A model generated the notes under the pieces. The model saw only the letters and a list, made by a program, of their open reading frames with translations, was not told the origin of the DNA and searched no databases. 64,000 bases of DNA, from contig OV277866.1 in the NCBI GenBank assembly GCA_922989275.2, positions 36,535,246 through 36,599,245 on the forward strand. The letters run 5' to 3'. Origin of the DNA: Gari tellinella. Lineage: Eukaryota; Mollusca; Bivalvia; Cardiida; Psammobiidae. Below are positions 45,527 to 58,001 of the stretch, piece by piece (within the stretch, counting starts at the first letter, position 1; each line of letters starts with the position of its first letter). A program made the translations under genes and the position numbers.

Positions 45527-46401
45527 GCAACTTTGAAAGTGAATTTAATTTAAAATAGTATAGCTTCATTGTATCAACGTGTATATAAAAATTTGTTAAA
45601 GTGCCTCGTATTGTTGGTTTAATCCATGTGTTTCTATGCGTTAATATAAACCTATGTACAACTTTGCTCTTGTATTTCGTATGCTATATGAATATTGATG
45701 AATATTCTTTTTCTGACCCCCCACTAAATAATGTCAATGAAAACAGTACGAACACGGGCATGTGGCGTCATTCATTAATCAATTAGACGAAAGTAAAATC
45801 AAGGTTGTATAATCGATAGTAAAGTGAATCCAATCTATCTTCTTGTGTGACTCAAATCTGTATTTACAATGCTTGGTTCATTGATGATTGAATCTCAATG
45901 TTTACAGTCATGTCATTGGAATGTTCACTTTAATCACGTATTGCTTATTGAGTGCGTGGTGCAATAGTGTGCAAATGTACAGCGGAAAATGCGCTTTTAT
46001 TCATTCGCAAAATGCAAATAAAGAAAGGATGATTTAGAAAATATTTACGATTTACTAATCTAACTGATTAACACTTTTGAACCTGTCCAGATGCAGAGTT
46101 ACAATATACCTTATCTTGCTCCAAAATGTTTGTTAAAACATCTGTATTTAGCTCAAACGCGTGTACTGCGAATGCATGCTATGTACCCTATTTGTTCCGA
46201 TTAATTCATATAGAAAATTAAATATAATTCCGAAATTGATTTGCGAAATCTGCATACAATAATCTAATTTTGAATAACCATATTCTGCAATAGCAAATAC
46301 TGAAAGGAAAGATAGTTTTGCTATTTCAGGCAAGAGAATGTTAAAACAATATGCAAGCCATGCAGGCAGCTTTAAATGTTCAGCTTTGTTTAAACTATAT
46401 A

Positions 46402-46532
46402 CAGTGGAGAATCTGTTATTCTTTCCCGTTTAAACGCAAACGTACGCAAACACAAAGCGCTAAAACGTAGAAAAGAACAACTTTTAGACAATTCTGATAT
46501 TTCATGTTTATCTTGGTGGCAAACAGTTTGTA
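46402..46532 (+). mobile_element. TA-1 MITE, left half only
   Basis: Near-identical to copies 1-5 from CAGTGGAGAATCTG to the left HP1 arm CAAACAGTTTG, then it stops abruptly at the palindrome. Confidence 0.8.
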
Positions 46533-48340
46533 GTCTTCTTCCGTAATTTAATGATTTATTCTATTACTCAGAATGAAATATTATGTCGAAAATTTGACAC
46601 AAATTTAACATGAGCAAACGGTTTCAACGAAGTTTGTTGAGGTAATGTGTGATTAAACAAACCCTGGGTTACGATTTTTTTCAACATTCAACATTCAACA
46701 TTCAATATTGAATTATATGATTGATCAACACGCATTCAGTCCGTGTTTTGCAGACACATTGACAAAACAATTAAAGACAGATTCGTGCGTGTTTACTTTC
46801 GAACAAAAGAGAGAAAGAAAAATTAAACGGTACTTTTTTGTTTAATTTTTACCTGCAATAAACTACAACATGCCTATCAGGCTTATTCTTTATCATTATA
46901 GAGGCCGCTTAAAGCACGATTGTTTATGGAATTTGTGTAACTGTTTAAATATATTAGAATGAGGCGGTGCTACATCAGCAAACAAATTACCGGTTTTAAT
47001 TAACACGAAATTTATCGGGATGAACACTTTTCTGTGCTAACCATATTTATCATGTTGTAAATATATATATTGGTATGCGTGACAAAAAATTAAATTGTAC
47101 ATTTTACGTCAAGTAATATTCTTCTTCTATACTTTAAAATACAGACAATATTTGTCTCCTGAGCGTAGTATATAAGTTTTGAAAACATGCATTTTGTTTT
47201 GTAGTTGTACGATATGATTATTGATACTATTATTTTATCAACTCGAAATACAAATTACATGAAGCATAGTTCGAAACGTGTTAAAACATCAATTGCTGAA
47301 ATACACAAATCAGTTATATACAGGAAGCAGAATAAATTGTTTTAATACTTCAGAAGTCACCGAATTAGTACATCTAGCAATGAATGAAAATATATATTAC
47401 TAAATTACCAAAGCATTTTCTTTAGTTCGTTTGATCGTAAACATATGTTAGACAGTGTTTTTATTTATTTATTCCATAATTGTAGACAATGTCCGAAACC
47501 GTTGCAATTGAACAAGGTTAAATATATGTTAATTTATTTACACTCCATTATGTAAGTACACTTTGTAGGAAAATTCACATCACATATATTTCACGGAGCT
47601 GTATTCGCAATCAAAGGACATGATAAAGCCGTCCAAGAAGCACTTAAGCTCAAATTTTTGTTGAGATAAATATACTGAAAATCAAGGAAACATAAACTCC
47701 TTTAAATGCATACATTTTCGAACGTCTTCCGAACGTTTAAACGTAGGTTTCTTTAAAGTGTGTTTTTACATGAAATAAGGCTTGGTTTTGTGTTTTCGAA
47801 GTTAAGTTTAAAGATAGACTTTAGTCAACGTGAAAACCCAAGCTAATTTGTTTTCACACCTCTCTATTATTCCAGAACCGCCTTTTCGTAAAATTGGGTA
47901 TAACATTGCAACTATATAGTTGTTATATTTCTAAGAAACCCGCTTTGGTGGTCAAATCATTTATAAGGAAGTTTTGGATACCCAATTAAATACAATATCG
48001 TTTAAAATTTCAGTTGAGTTGCGTGTATGTGTCAAACGATTTAGATTAAATCAATAAAATTCTATTAAGTTTGTGATACATTTATCTTTCAAATTTAAGT
48101 ATCGTCTTTGCGGCTGGTAGCTAACTCTGACTTTTCAGTCGTAGTCAAATTACCTATAATTTTATTGTTGAAGATAATTTACCGAAGCCATTTTAGCTGA
48201 CCAAAGTTGATATGAGATTCTTTAATGTATTGATAACCCTTCGCATGTAGTAACATAGTCTGATTTGATAGTGTCATTGACAATTTCAGTCTAAATAGTA
48301 ATTTGCTTTTTTGATTAAAAAAAACCGAACAAGTGTGTCA
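46533..48340. other. Repeat-free intronic stretch
   Basis: About 1.8 kb with no recognised transposon, palindrome or coding signal apart from a short (TTCAACA)n run at 46680-46710. In this transposon-dense window that absence is notable. Confidence 0.5.
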
Positions 48341-48344
48341 GACA

Positions 48345-48411
48345 GTTTGTATTGAGATCAGACACCAAATTACATGAATGATCTGGTTATGAACCCTTTA
48401 CAAATACCAGT
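48345..48411. repeat. Decayed HP1 palindrome
   Basis: GACAGTTTGTATTGAGATCAGACACC with a weak right arm. From 48412 to 48989 nothing is recognised. Confidence 0.35.
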
Positions 48412-48989
48412 AAAATCGAGAGCAACAGGTAAATGGTTAAATGGTTTGTAAATGATTTAACGTTTGTCATTATTTGCTATTCAAATACTGGTCAATCGGT
48501 TTTTATTATGTTTTATATGCTGCGGTTCAAGAATCAAAGGAACATGTTTACACTATATCATCCCTGACTGTCTACCTGAAATAAAGTTAAAATAACCCAC
48601 TAATTGTCAGACTCTGCAACTGTGGGAACTTGACTTCGAAGAGTAAAACCACTCTGTCCTGAATGATATTTTGAGTTATTATTTATTATTAAAACGGAGT
48701 AAAGCTTTAATAATATACACAAAATAATACATGATTACGGAAGTCACTTAGACATGGCCAACAAGTTTGAAAACGATATATATACAAGGAGTGGCAGACA
48801 AAGGATGCGACCACTTTCATTCAAAACAATTACACAGAGATTTATTTATTTATAGACAGTTACTTCTGCAAAAGCTCGTAATTGTGCGAGTAATTGCGAA
48901 ATAGATCTATATTAATGCGAAGTGATGAGAGGTGAAACATGAATTATTAGCAGTGGTACGGTGTAACTCGTGTTTTTTATTCCCCTTTC

Positions 48990-49208
48990 TTAACTCTTTC
49001 GCTGCCAAATTGAACGTGAGATTTTACCCCTTCACCGTTTTTTATATGCTTCAATACTGTTGTCTGCAATATCGTTTCAAGGCTACACTTAAGCAGTATA
49101 ATAAAAAAGCACACACACACGCACACATAAAAAATGTCAAACAGTCTGATCAGGATTCAAATTATTTGCCAACGCGCTTTTAAGCGTCATTAAGAGTGAA
49201 AGGGTTAA
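48990..49208 (+). mobile_element. TTAA-a element, core shortened
   Basis: 219 bp from TTAACTCTTTCGCTGCC to GAGTGAAAGGGTTAA. HP1 reduced to CAAACAGTCTGATCAGGATTC. A short (AC)n run lies at 49111-49125. Confidence 0.7.
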
Positions 49209-49319
49209 AAAAACTTTAAATATATTATATAAAAGAGCAATATTCACGACATTGATCAACTAGTTTGTAAAGAGATTTACTTATGGTTCAAGGTAGTTAA
49301 CCCTCGTAGATGGTGTTAA

Positions 49320-49545
49320 TTAACAGGAGGAATATATAACTAATTTCTGTTGAAAAGAAAGCTAAATGGAAACGCAATACAATAAAATGTAAAAAGTGTC
49401 ATTGTGTTTCATATTGCTAATTTTGTTTATGATTAGAGTTGCAACTGTTCGGCGTCTGACCTGGCTCTAAATGATGTGTAATGAAAATAATTGTTTCGGC
49501 ACAACGCATTTACTAGTCAGAATAACGTCTCATTCACTATCAGAT
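49320..49545 (+). mobile_element. TA-1 remnant
   Basis: AAATGGAAACGCAATAC...GGCGTCTGACCTGGCTC...GGCACAACGCATTTAC in the family order; both ends lost. Confidence 0.35.
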
Positions 49546-49594
49546 AATGTCTTGGTGAAAGTAGAGCATTTTCTTTCTTTAAGCAACTATTTGC

Positions 49595-49835
49595 CTTAAT
49601 TATGAACTTTTTCTTTTGAGTAGCGGTAACAGTTGTGGCTTAACATACTGAATTGTCGTCTGCTTAAAATAAATCATCTGAAAAATTGTAATTATTGAGT
49701 TGATCTTTTTTAAAAGTTGAGAAAAAAATAATATAAGGGGCAAACAGTTTAGATCCAGATCAGACTCCGCGTTACGCGGCGTCTGATCTGGATCCAAGCT
49801 GTTTGCCAATATTAGCTTTGTTGCGCTTAGCACGT
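49595..49835 (+). mobile_element. TTAA-a element with near-perfect HP1
   Basis: HP1 at 49741-49806 (AGATCCAGATCAGACTCCGC, centre CGCGTTACGCG). The ends are eroded. Confidence 0.6.
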
Positions 49836-50056
49836 TAAGATTTAATGTGAGACACTAAATAAGTGACAGGTGTGTTAAAATGACCATTCATACAAACGTA
49901 TAATATTAGCATATTGATATAGACTGTATAATAATGCAACAAACAGTAAACAGAAATGTCATATGAGCCGTTTCTGCTTGGCCCGTGTTTTGAATTTAAC
50001 CGTCACCCGTTTTCTGCTCTTATGTATCGTGATATTTTTTTTTTACTTTACACTCG

Positions 50057-50452
50057 TATAAGTTCTGAATAAGGGAAGATCCTTTGAAAGCACAGAAAAC
50101 AAAGCAAATACTGAAAATTGCAGACTCGGTTTAATTGAGTCTGTTCATGAGCAGTACTGAAATATGCAACAGTGCTCACGCCCCCTAGCACCAGCTTAAG
50201 CGGAATTCAACATTCAACTGTAAATGCGCTGAAATCAATGATTCCAAAGGACCAAAAAGTATAACAACACTGAGAATGAAGTACGGGGCGACTTTTTACA
50301 GCCGCCACACAAGCACTTAACATCTGCTGTTGTGATCATATAAGTTCTGAATAAGGGGAGATCCTTTGAAAGCACAGAAAACAAAGCAAATACTGAAAAT
50401 TGCAGACTCGGTTTAATTGAGTCTGTTCATGAGCAATACTGAAATACGCAAC
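50057..50452 (+). repeat. Spaced direct duplication of 114 bp
   Basis: 50057-50170 and 50339-50452 are nearly identical (TATAAGTTCTGAATAAGGG...CAGACTCGGTTTAATTGAG...), offset 282 bp. The spacer is more GC-rich (CTCACGCCCCCTAGCACC). This may be part of a larger unit with terminal direct repeats. Confidence 0.75.
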
Positions 50453-50544
50453 ACGCCTGCAACGCACATACTATTCCTATTAAGGGAATTTTACATCTAT
50501 TGTTATTATGTGAACTGAACTGAACTGTTATTATGACACATGTT

Positions 50545-50645
50545 TATACACTTGAGATTCCGTTATTATTTCCCAATACACGTGTTTGTTCTGAAACAAT
50601 TATATCAATGCCAAACAATTAGGAGCCTGATCAGAAGCCGGGTCA
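50545..50645 (-). mobile_element. TA-1 fragment
   Basis: GTTATTATTTCCCAATACACGTGTTTG and the left HP1 arm (CAAACAATTAGGAGCCTGATC). From 50646 to 51359 nothing is recognised. Confidence 0.45.
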
Positions 50646-51359
50646 CATATGAACGTGAATTGTCAGCATTTTAAAAAACTTCTGTTTTTACATAAGATTG
50701 CATTTGCCGTTAGTTTTCTTCAAACGGTAAGAACTGTATTGCATTTTTAAACGAGTGGTAATTATGTCAGGGTTATATTTAATGATAATAATAATCAAGA
50801 CACATATCCTTGTAATCAACATGAGAAAATCTTGTATTATTTGAAAGTAGTTTTGACATACTTTTAATTGTTTTGAATCTAAAATAACTTTTTTTTTGTA
50901 TTTACTGGAGTAGGAATCATGTTAATGATGTACTATCATGTATTATATCCTACAGTTAAACAGACACATGTTAAAGTGTAGTCATTGCATATCAAGATAA
51001 GGTTGGTTCTGGATATGTTTACTAAGCTCAGTAATATATATGTGAATATATTTCATTTGTTTACTTGGGTTGAACCAAATAGTTTATACATATATGGTTC
51101 AAATTAATATTCGTATGATCGGGGTCATAAAACTTTAAAGTATCTATAAATTAACGCTTATCACAAAGTCCAAATTCCTATTTTACACTTTTTAGCAAAC
51201 TATACTTTATGCACACCTGTTTGCATACGCTAATTGTTGCTGTGTAATTGTCAATCAATCTACAGTACCATCAGAACAATTAGATCTGACATGAGTTCAG
51301 CAAAGAAATCGATGGTCGTCGTTTGTCATCGATTGTGAGTTGGCAACCGGTCTGAAATA

Positions 51360-51593
51360 CAGTCGAGAAAACGTAATTTTTCCGTTCACACGCAAACGCA
51401 TTACAATGAAATATAGAAAATGAAAACTTTTTGACAATTCTGACTACCAGTTTTAATCTAAGTGACAAGCAGTTTGGAGCCTGATCAAACACCGGTAAAC
51501 CCGGCGTCTGATCTATCTCCAAAATATTTGCAATGAAAATAATAGTTTAACCACAAACGCGGTTATTCGGAAAGGAAACGTTTTTCTCTACTG
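51360..51593 (+). mobile_element. TA-1 element, diverged
   Basis: 234 bp flanked by TA (CAGTCGAGAAAACG left, TTTTTCTCTACTG right). HP1 at 51470-51533 (CCGGTAAACCCGG). Confidence 0.7.
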
Positions 51594-53130
51594 TACTCTA
51601 CACATGGGACACATACTGCTAACCTAAACAGCAAACAGTGGTAACTGAACACGCTACAGATACATATAAGTGTGGTATAATATTATTTAGTGTGACCACT
51701 TTAAAAATAAATTATTTGTGAACATTAAATTATATAAATGTGTCGAATATAAATATCTTGTACAAGTTATTTATGTTAAGGTTACTCGTATATGGTTTAA
51801 CTCGACTGACTGAAATAACATAGATCATACTCTTGCTTTTACAATATATATAATTGTAAGCACTTATATATTCGAATACGTCTTATGATACAAATAAATT
51901 GTTTTGTGATTAATTTTGCTCAATTCTTCATATTTTCAAGATATACCTTATTTATTCACATACCATAATGCAGAAAAAACTTCATTTATAAATAATCAAT
52001 TTTCCATTGGAATTGCTTAATTTGATATATAAATGATACGAAACGATGTGTTTCCTGTTTCGAGAATTCAATTTGGTATACACTTAGGTAGGACCTTATT
52101 TTAATGTCACATCGTCCTTGCCTGTATATTGCAAATCAATATGAAATATATTGTAATGGTTTATAACCATATAAAGTAAAACCACTATCCTTCAAGCTTG
52201 ATTAAGATATATAAGTTTAGATAAAACAAAGAATTTCATTAAATGTTTAATCCAAAACATTGCCGATCTTGCTCAACAATGTACCCCATGCATACATCTT
52301 CCTTACCCTCCTATTTATTCATACACCAGGAAAAGTAACACCATGCTAGGCATCTTGAAAATGATTTATAAATTACATTTGCATAGATCTATTTTTTAAT
52401 TTTGGATTTTCAAGCAGTCTGAGTGTAAAGAAGAATTTCCTGAAGGACCATGCAGCTTTACATTCAACATGTTTTGAACTATGGGGAAATGGGTTAACCG
52501 TCAGTTATCGAGATCAAACACAGAGTATATCTAATACTTGACACTCGTGCTAATTTTCCCAAATGACAATTAAAAGAAAAACATGAAACAAAATTTGCAA
52601 TCGACAATTGTAAGCATAGGAGGTTAACTACAGGGAACAAACATACTTTTTCGTTTGTTGAATTGAGGAACAAAGGTTATGGTAGAGGTAAAATGCTTTC
52701 ATACGGTATTTTATTTACTTCGTCGTCTTTGTATAAATACCGCCCAAGATCCTGTAGCAGTAATATATCCATCAGGGGAGATGCACTAATAACATACGAT
52801 GCATAATTTTTATGTGGTTCTGTCGCCTGCTACACACGTGTTCTGTGTTAACCTATTGCTCTTCCGGGTGTGTTAACTATAGTCAAACAATTCCTAATGT
52901 GACAGATATCCAGTTAAGGCGAAATAAACACAACAATCTTAACAAAACCTTACAGATTATAAACAAATTCTATTGACGGTACCAAGTAAGTCAACATATT
53001 GGGTTTGGTGCACATAAAAGGAGAAAAGGGTTGAACATCCTTTTTCCGAAGCTCTATGATAATCAAATATGACCGGATTAATATTTTGTCAAAATACTGG
53101 AAACTCTCTGTGTTTTGCAACGTAATACAA
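51594..53130. other. Repeat-poor intronic stretch
   Basis: Only a broken HP2-like palindrome (about 52415-52478) is recognised; no coding signal. Confidence 0.45.
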
Positions 53131-53162
53131 TATACCCTCCCTACAACGTCCCTCCCATAATA
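53131..53162 (+). mobile_element. TA-2 left-end fragment
   Basis: CAATATACCCTCCCTACAAC followed at once by the TTAA-b element. Confidence 0.45.
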
Positions 53163-53413
53163 TTAACTCATTATCCCCTGAAACTTCTAATGGGCACATC
53201 TAGTTTGCAATAAAGGCTGGTCCATTTTCAATTATTTAGGGTTGTTTTTAATAATATTTTACAAAATGACAAACAGTGAAGACCCTGATCAGAGGGCTCC
53301 TGCAGGAGCCCTCTGATCAGGGCCTTCACTGTTTGCATAGGACAAGTGTACTCTTTACAGATACACTTTTGGTAAAAGACGCATATATGCGTCATTAGGG
53401 CTCAATGAGTTAA
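53163..53413 (-). mobile_element. TTAA-b element, intact
   Basis: 251 bp between TTAA ends. HP1 at 53270-53334 is an almost perfect 65-bp palindrome around GGGCTCCTGCAGGAGCCC. Confidence 0.85.
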
Positions 53414-55085
53414 TAAGCAGTACGGGCACTTAAGACACCATGCAAAGAAAAATAATGACAAATCTACATTCTATTGATAAAAGCATTTTATGGTATATGG
53501 CAATGTTCTACTAATCAGACTTGAATATCAAATTCATTGTCTGTTATAAAGATATTAATAACATGAATTTCATTGCCCTGTATAAAAATATTCAATATTT
53601 GAACTGTCTACATCATAGTTTTAGGTTTGGTAAAACAAACTCTATTTTATAATAATTATGGCGAATAATAAAATAATACTAAACCTTTCCCGTCATCAAT
53701 ATTAGTTTTGTTTTATGTATTTTGGATTATTCGTTGCAACTATCACATTAAAAACGTCCGCTGTACCCAGGGTGGGGAATAGAATATTCGAAACGCAAAT
53801 GCGAGTCAATACGATAACGACACTTACTGTTTAGTATATTTGCAAATCATTACGGTATCTTATCAGAATTTCTGATTTTTGTTGGCGTCCGATCACACTC
53901 GAAACACTTTTAACAAATGTATCAGGGTTTAAGCAGAATTTATCACCGTTTTTATTGTATATTTTATAACATGCTATGCATTTTCCTGCCAGTATCCCGT
54001 TCTGAAAATATATAAAAACCCTAACAGGTCCTGATTGGTCTTTTGAAAAAGTACTTTCCTTTTTATTCTGAAAAATTAAGTTTCGTTTCGCTAATGTACT
54101 GTCCGTTTGCCAGTCTTTATTTGATACAACACGCATCATGAAAGTCACAAACAAGTTGAATATAGATAGTTTGATACGCCCTCGGGTAACCCAGTGTGCA
54201 ATCTGGATCTATACTGTTGACATTTTATTCATTCATAGGCATGTTTGAAACCTGTGTTTAAAGTATTCTGCAATCATTTTCTGGCGTGTAAATCATTGTG
54301 GAAACCTTTTTCATACGACAGCATCACGTTTTAATGATGGCAAATGTTTTTTTGAAATATTTAAAGTTATAAATGAGTTCATTTTGTAGTTTGAACATTA
54401 AATATATCAACATTATATTTTATTAAGCTACCATTCGAGTATGAATCAATAGCGGTCTAAAGAACATGTAACACAAGAGGCAAAAGTGAATGTACATTCT
54501 TATTATTATTTACTCAATAAACACAAAACTCATACTTTTAGAACATCAACACGATCAAAACATAAATGGCAACTACGATAAGCTTTCGATTATCGTCGGG
54601 AACATATTTTCGTTTGTCAGAAAAAAGATGATTTTAGCAAATTAACAGTACAAGAACATTAATTGCCCATCAATAGTAACATTTGACGTATAGACATGAA
54701 ATCGATGCAATAGTTTAGGTACATAGTGATTCGATTAAAATGTACTCCTTAAAGTAAAATTTAAGCCAAGGAAATATTGGGCATTCGATTCGTGTATATT
54801 GTCAGTCGTTGACGACAATATATATCGATTTAAAACCTTATGCAAAAATACTACTAAAATAACCGTGATTGTGATTCTTTTGTTGTGGTTTAAAAGAGCA
54901 TTTGCCTGGTGGTATCTTTAAGTTTCTCAAGCAACCGGTCACTTAACTGTTAACATTTCAAAAGCGGCATTGACCTCAATAAGGAAACCGTATTGTTATG
55001 CAAGGCCATCTTCGAAGTATTTGCTTTAATGAGTCTTTCGTTGTTGCATGTCCTGCCAAATACTGTAGTGGTGTCAAAGTTAATG
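53414..55085. other. Repeat-poor intronic stretch
   Basis: No recognised repeat apart from a weak HP1 scrap near 54170-54220. A 107-codon minus-strand ORF (53831-54154) has no recognised domain. Confidence 0.4.
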
Positions 55086-55088
55086 ATA

Positions 55089-55305
55089 CTAACACATTTG
55101 AAGCCTATTGACGAGTATACTCGTCATTAACAAACGATGTTTTTGAGCAAATTAACATGTCATATGCAAACAGGACCTGAGCCCATTGGTCAGGGTTTTC
55201 ACCGTTGTCAGTTTGCAAACATTGTAAAATTCTTTTAAAAAATGGACTAAACTTAATAAAATGAAGGATATTTAAATGTCATGTTTCAGGTTTGAATGAG
55301 TTTAT
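55089..55305 (+). mobile_element. TTAA-b element, decayed
   Basis: CCTATTGACGAGTATACTCGTC block, eroded HP1 (55165-55222), AATGGACTAAACTTAAT block and TTCAGGTTTGAATGAG end. Confidence 0.5.
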
Positions 55306-55523
55306 GTATCATCTTATGAGTATCTGTTTAGCTTTTTATTAAATTGCCAAGATCGACTAGATCTACATAGGCGTATGAAAACAAACAATTTGGTTCCAGA
55401 AAACAAAGGTCCAGTAACGTGGTGTTTCTTATCAGAGTCTAAACTCATTGACCCTAATAAAGATGTTTCATGAGACTAACTGCCTTAATTTCTAAATTTG
55501 AACATATAAAAGAAGACGATATT

Positions 55524-55776
55524 TTAACTCTTTGAGCCCTAGCGACGCATATATGCGTCGTTTACCAAAAGTGTACCTGTGAAGAGTACACTTGTCTAAT
55601 GCAAACAGTGAAGTCCCAGATTAGAGGGCTCCTGCAGGAGCCCTCTAATCAGGGACTTCACTGTTTGTCAATTTGCAATATATTATAAAAAAAACCAACC
55701 TAAAATGTCTAAAATGAACCATCCCTTATTGTAAATTGGAATTATCCATTGGAAGTTTCAGGGGATAATGGGTTAA
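55524..55776 (+). mobile_element. TTAA-b element, intact
   Basis: 253 bp from TTAACTCTTTGAGCCC to GGATAATGGGTTAA. HP1 at 55602-55667 around GGGCTCCTGCAGGAGCCC. Opposite orientation to 53163. From 55777 to 56600 nothing is recognised. Confidence 0.85.
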
Positions 55777-56596
55777 GCAAACGGCTTAATGGTAGTGACA
55801 GCGTAAAACGGGATATGTTCATATGACAATGAAAGTCTTTACACATGTGTTCCTGTATGCTTGTACAGCTTTAAACACCATTATGTTATACAAGTTATGA
55901 GGTTTGGTAGAAACAAAGAGAAATGTCGACAACTACAAATAGTCTTGATTTAAATGTTAGATTAGAGCACAAATGTTTACTGTTTCTAGTGAAATATACC
56001 TTTAGTATTTAAAACCATTTAGAATTGACATGATTTAACAACATTAAAATGAAGGGTTTTAAACACTCGATCTTAACTACAACGAACATAATGCCGTGAT
56101 GCTTGTACCACTGTAATTGAATTAAGTAAATATCATAATTTGCTCTTCATGCGTTTGATAGGTATGTTGAACTTTAGTTTTGACGTTGAGAAAAATGCTT
56201 CAACTTCTGTTTTGCTTTAATCTAAGTTTAAACACAAGGTCATATTTAGATAATTTAGTCGTTTTTCATCAAAGATAATTAAAGCTATCGAAATATTAAC
56301 TTACTCTACATTAACTTACATCTCCAGGTATTGCTTTATCAAATGTTGTTACGTAGCACAATGATGATAAGTTAATCGTCATATAATGTCAGAACACAAG
56401 GAAATTGAAGCAAGGGTGGCAAATTTTTATTAGCCAATGACCTTTAGAAAGAAATATTTAATTTAGCAGAGGCACATTTTTAACCTACCTTTAACCTATG
56501 TCTTCCATGCTTACATATTTGATCAGTCCATTTTATTCTAAGGGGTGCCTGGTATAAATTTTCACTTTCTTTTTTTTAATATTGAAATTCCCATCA

Positions 56597-56913
56597 GCAA
56601 ACAATGTATATTTTAATCAGACGCAGACCTTATGCAGCGTATGATCAGGGGCCCGTTTCATAAAACTTCTTACGACCAATGTTGTCGTAAGTCAGTTTAC
56701 AAAAGTCTCAATAACTATTTATTTGTCCATCTAATCCTGTCTTGTGACACCTCTTTGGAATCGTCTTGAAAAGACGATTCCAAAGAGATGTCACCAGACA
56801 GGATTAGATAGAGAAATAAGAAATTAAATGTATTTTAAAGTTTTGACTTACGACAGCATTTGTCTTAAGATGTTTATGAAACGGGCCCCATAGTCTTCAC
56901 CGTTTATCTACGT
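56597..56913 (+). repeat. HP1 palindrome split by a GGGGCCC element
   Basis: CAAACAATGTATATTTTAATCAGACGC...GCGTATGATCA before and TAGTCTTCACCGTTT after the insertion together form an HP1 of the TTAA-b type. Confidence 0.55.
56648..56889 (+). mobile_element. GGGGCCC element, intact, nested in HP1
   Basis: 242 bp; GGGGCCCGTTTCATAAAAC and GTTTATGAAACGGGCCCC ends. The central hairpin (about 56736-56816) pairs AATCCTGTCTTGTGACA with TGTCACCAGACAGGATT and TTTGGAATCGTCTT with its complement. Confidence 0.85.
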
Positions 56914-57005
56914 CCTTTATATTAGAACGTGGGCACAAATGGAAACTAGAAGAACAACATCCGCGATAACGATGATCATTTCACAAACTCCTTGTTTTCT
57001 GTGTA

Positions 57006-57251
57006 CAGTGGAGAATCTGTTATTCTTTCCCGTATAAACGCAAACGTACGCAAACGCAAAGCACTAAAACGTAGAAAAGACCAACTTTTGGACAATTCTG
57101 ATAATTCTTGTTTATCTTGGTGGCAAACAGTTTGAAGCCTGATCAGACGCCGGGTTACCCGGCGTCTGATCTGGCTCCAAACTGATTGCACTGCAAATTA
57201 TAGTTTTAGCTTAAACGCGTTTATTGGGAAAGAATAACAGATTCTCCACTG
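57006..57251 (+). mobile_element. TA-1 MITE, intact copy 4
   Basis: 246 bp flanked by TA; HP1 at 57124-57188. From 57252 to 58001 nothing is recognised. Confidence 0.85.
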
Positions 57252-58001
57252 TATAGAGCAAGAACTACTAGACAGGATTATAGTTAAACAATCTAATATA
57301 GGGTTCGTTTCTTTACTTTAATTCCTACTCTAATATGCAACATGTCATTAACACTATATCTGAGCATGTTTTAAGTGTGTTTTAAAGCAAGTTTGTATTG
57401 TATCGTACGGCATGTTTTGTGAAAATAGCGTTTACGAATCAGGTCTCAATCACTCTTCCTTAAATGGCCATGTCGACACCCACGCGTAGACATACAATTA
57501 GCGTTACAGCAGAGCGTGATCAATGAAATTAATAACAAAACGTGGTATAAATGTTGACGTGCAAAACAAGCTTAACATAAGATGTATGCGTCAAGGACAG
57601 CAATATGATGGATTTGTCAAAAGCTATAGGTGGCCTCTACTCAATACATGTGTGGTATATAAAATGTATTGGTTAAATTATACAGCTTAATCATTGCTGG
57701 CTTCGAAACTGTTGTATAAATATTGTTCCCTAAAATAACATTATTTGTCAAGTATTTATCTTATCATAGTCTATTATACCTATAGTCACAGTAATTAACC
57801 CATAACTCCTGAAGCACGCATTTTAATTTATATCTCCAGTGACGAAATTCGTTTACTTTATACGGTTTATTATCCTAGCAAAGAATCAGAATGTTAAGCA
57901 ATACTATTATTTTTCATCTGTTTTACGTGGTCACCTATCTTCAAAAGTAGAAATAGTCTATGGGATGACGTATTAAAGAAATGACATTTTGTTGTCAAAT
58001 A

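Noticed and set aside
53831..54154. 107-codon minus-strand ORF (contains GKCIACYKIYNKNGDKFC)
   Set aside because: Looks mildly protein-like, but there are no recognised domain, promoter or splice sites. Left unassigned; a protein search would settle it.
55390..55415. TTTGGTTCCAGAAAACAAAG, considered as homeobox WFQNRR-like coding sequence
   Set aside because: The frame gives no homeodomain residues on either side; it is an HP1 arm remnant.
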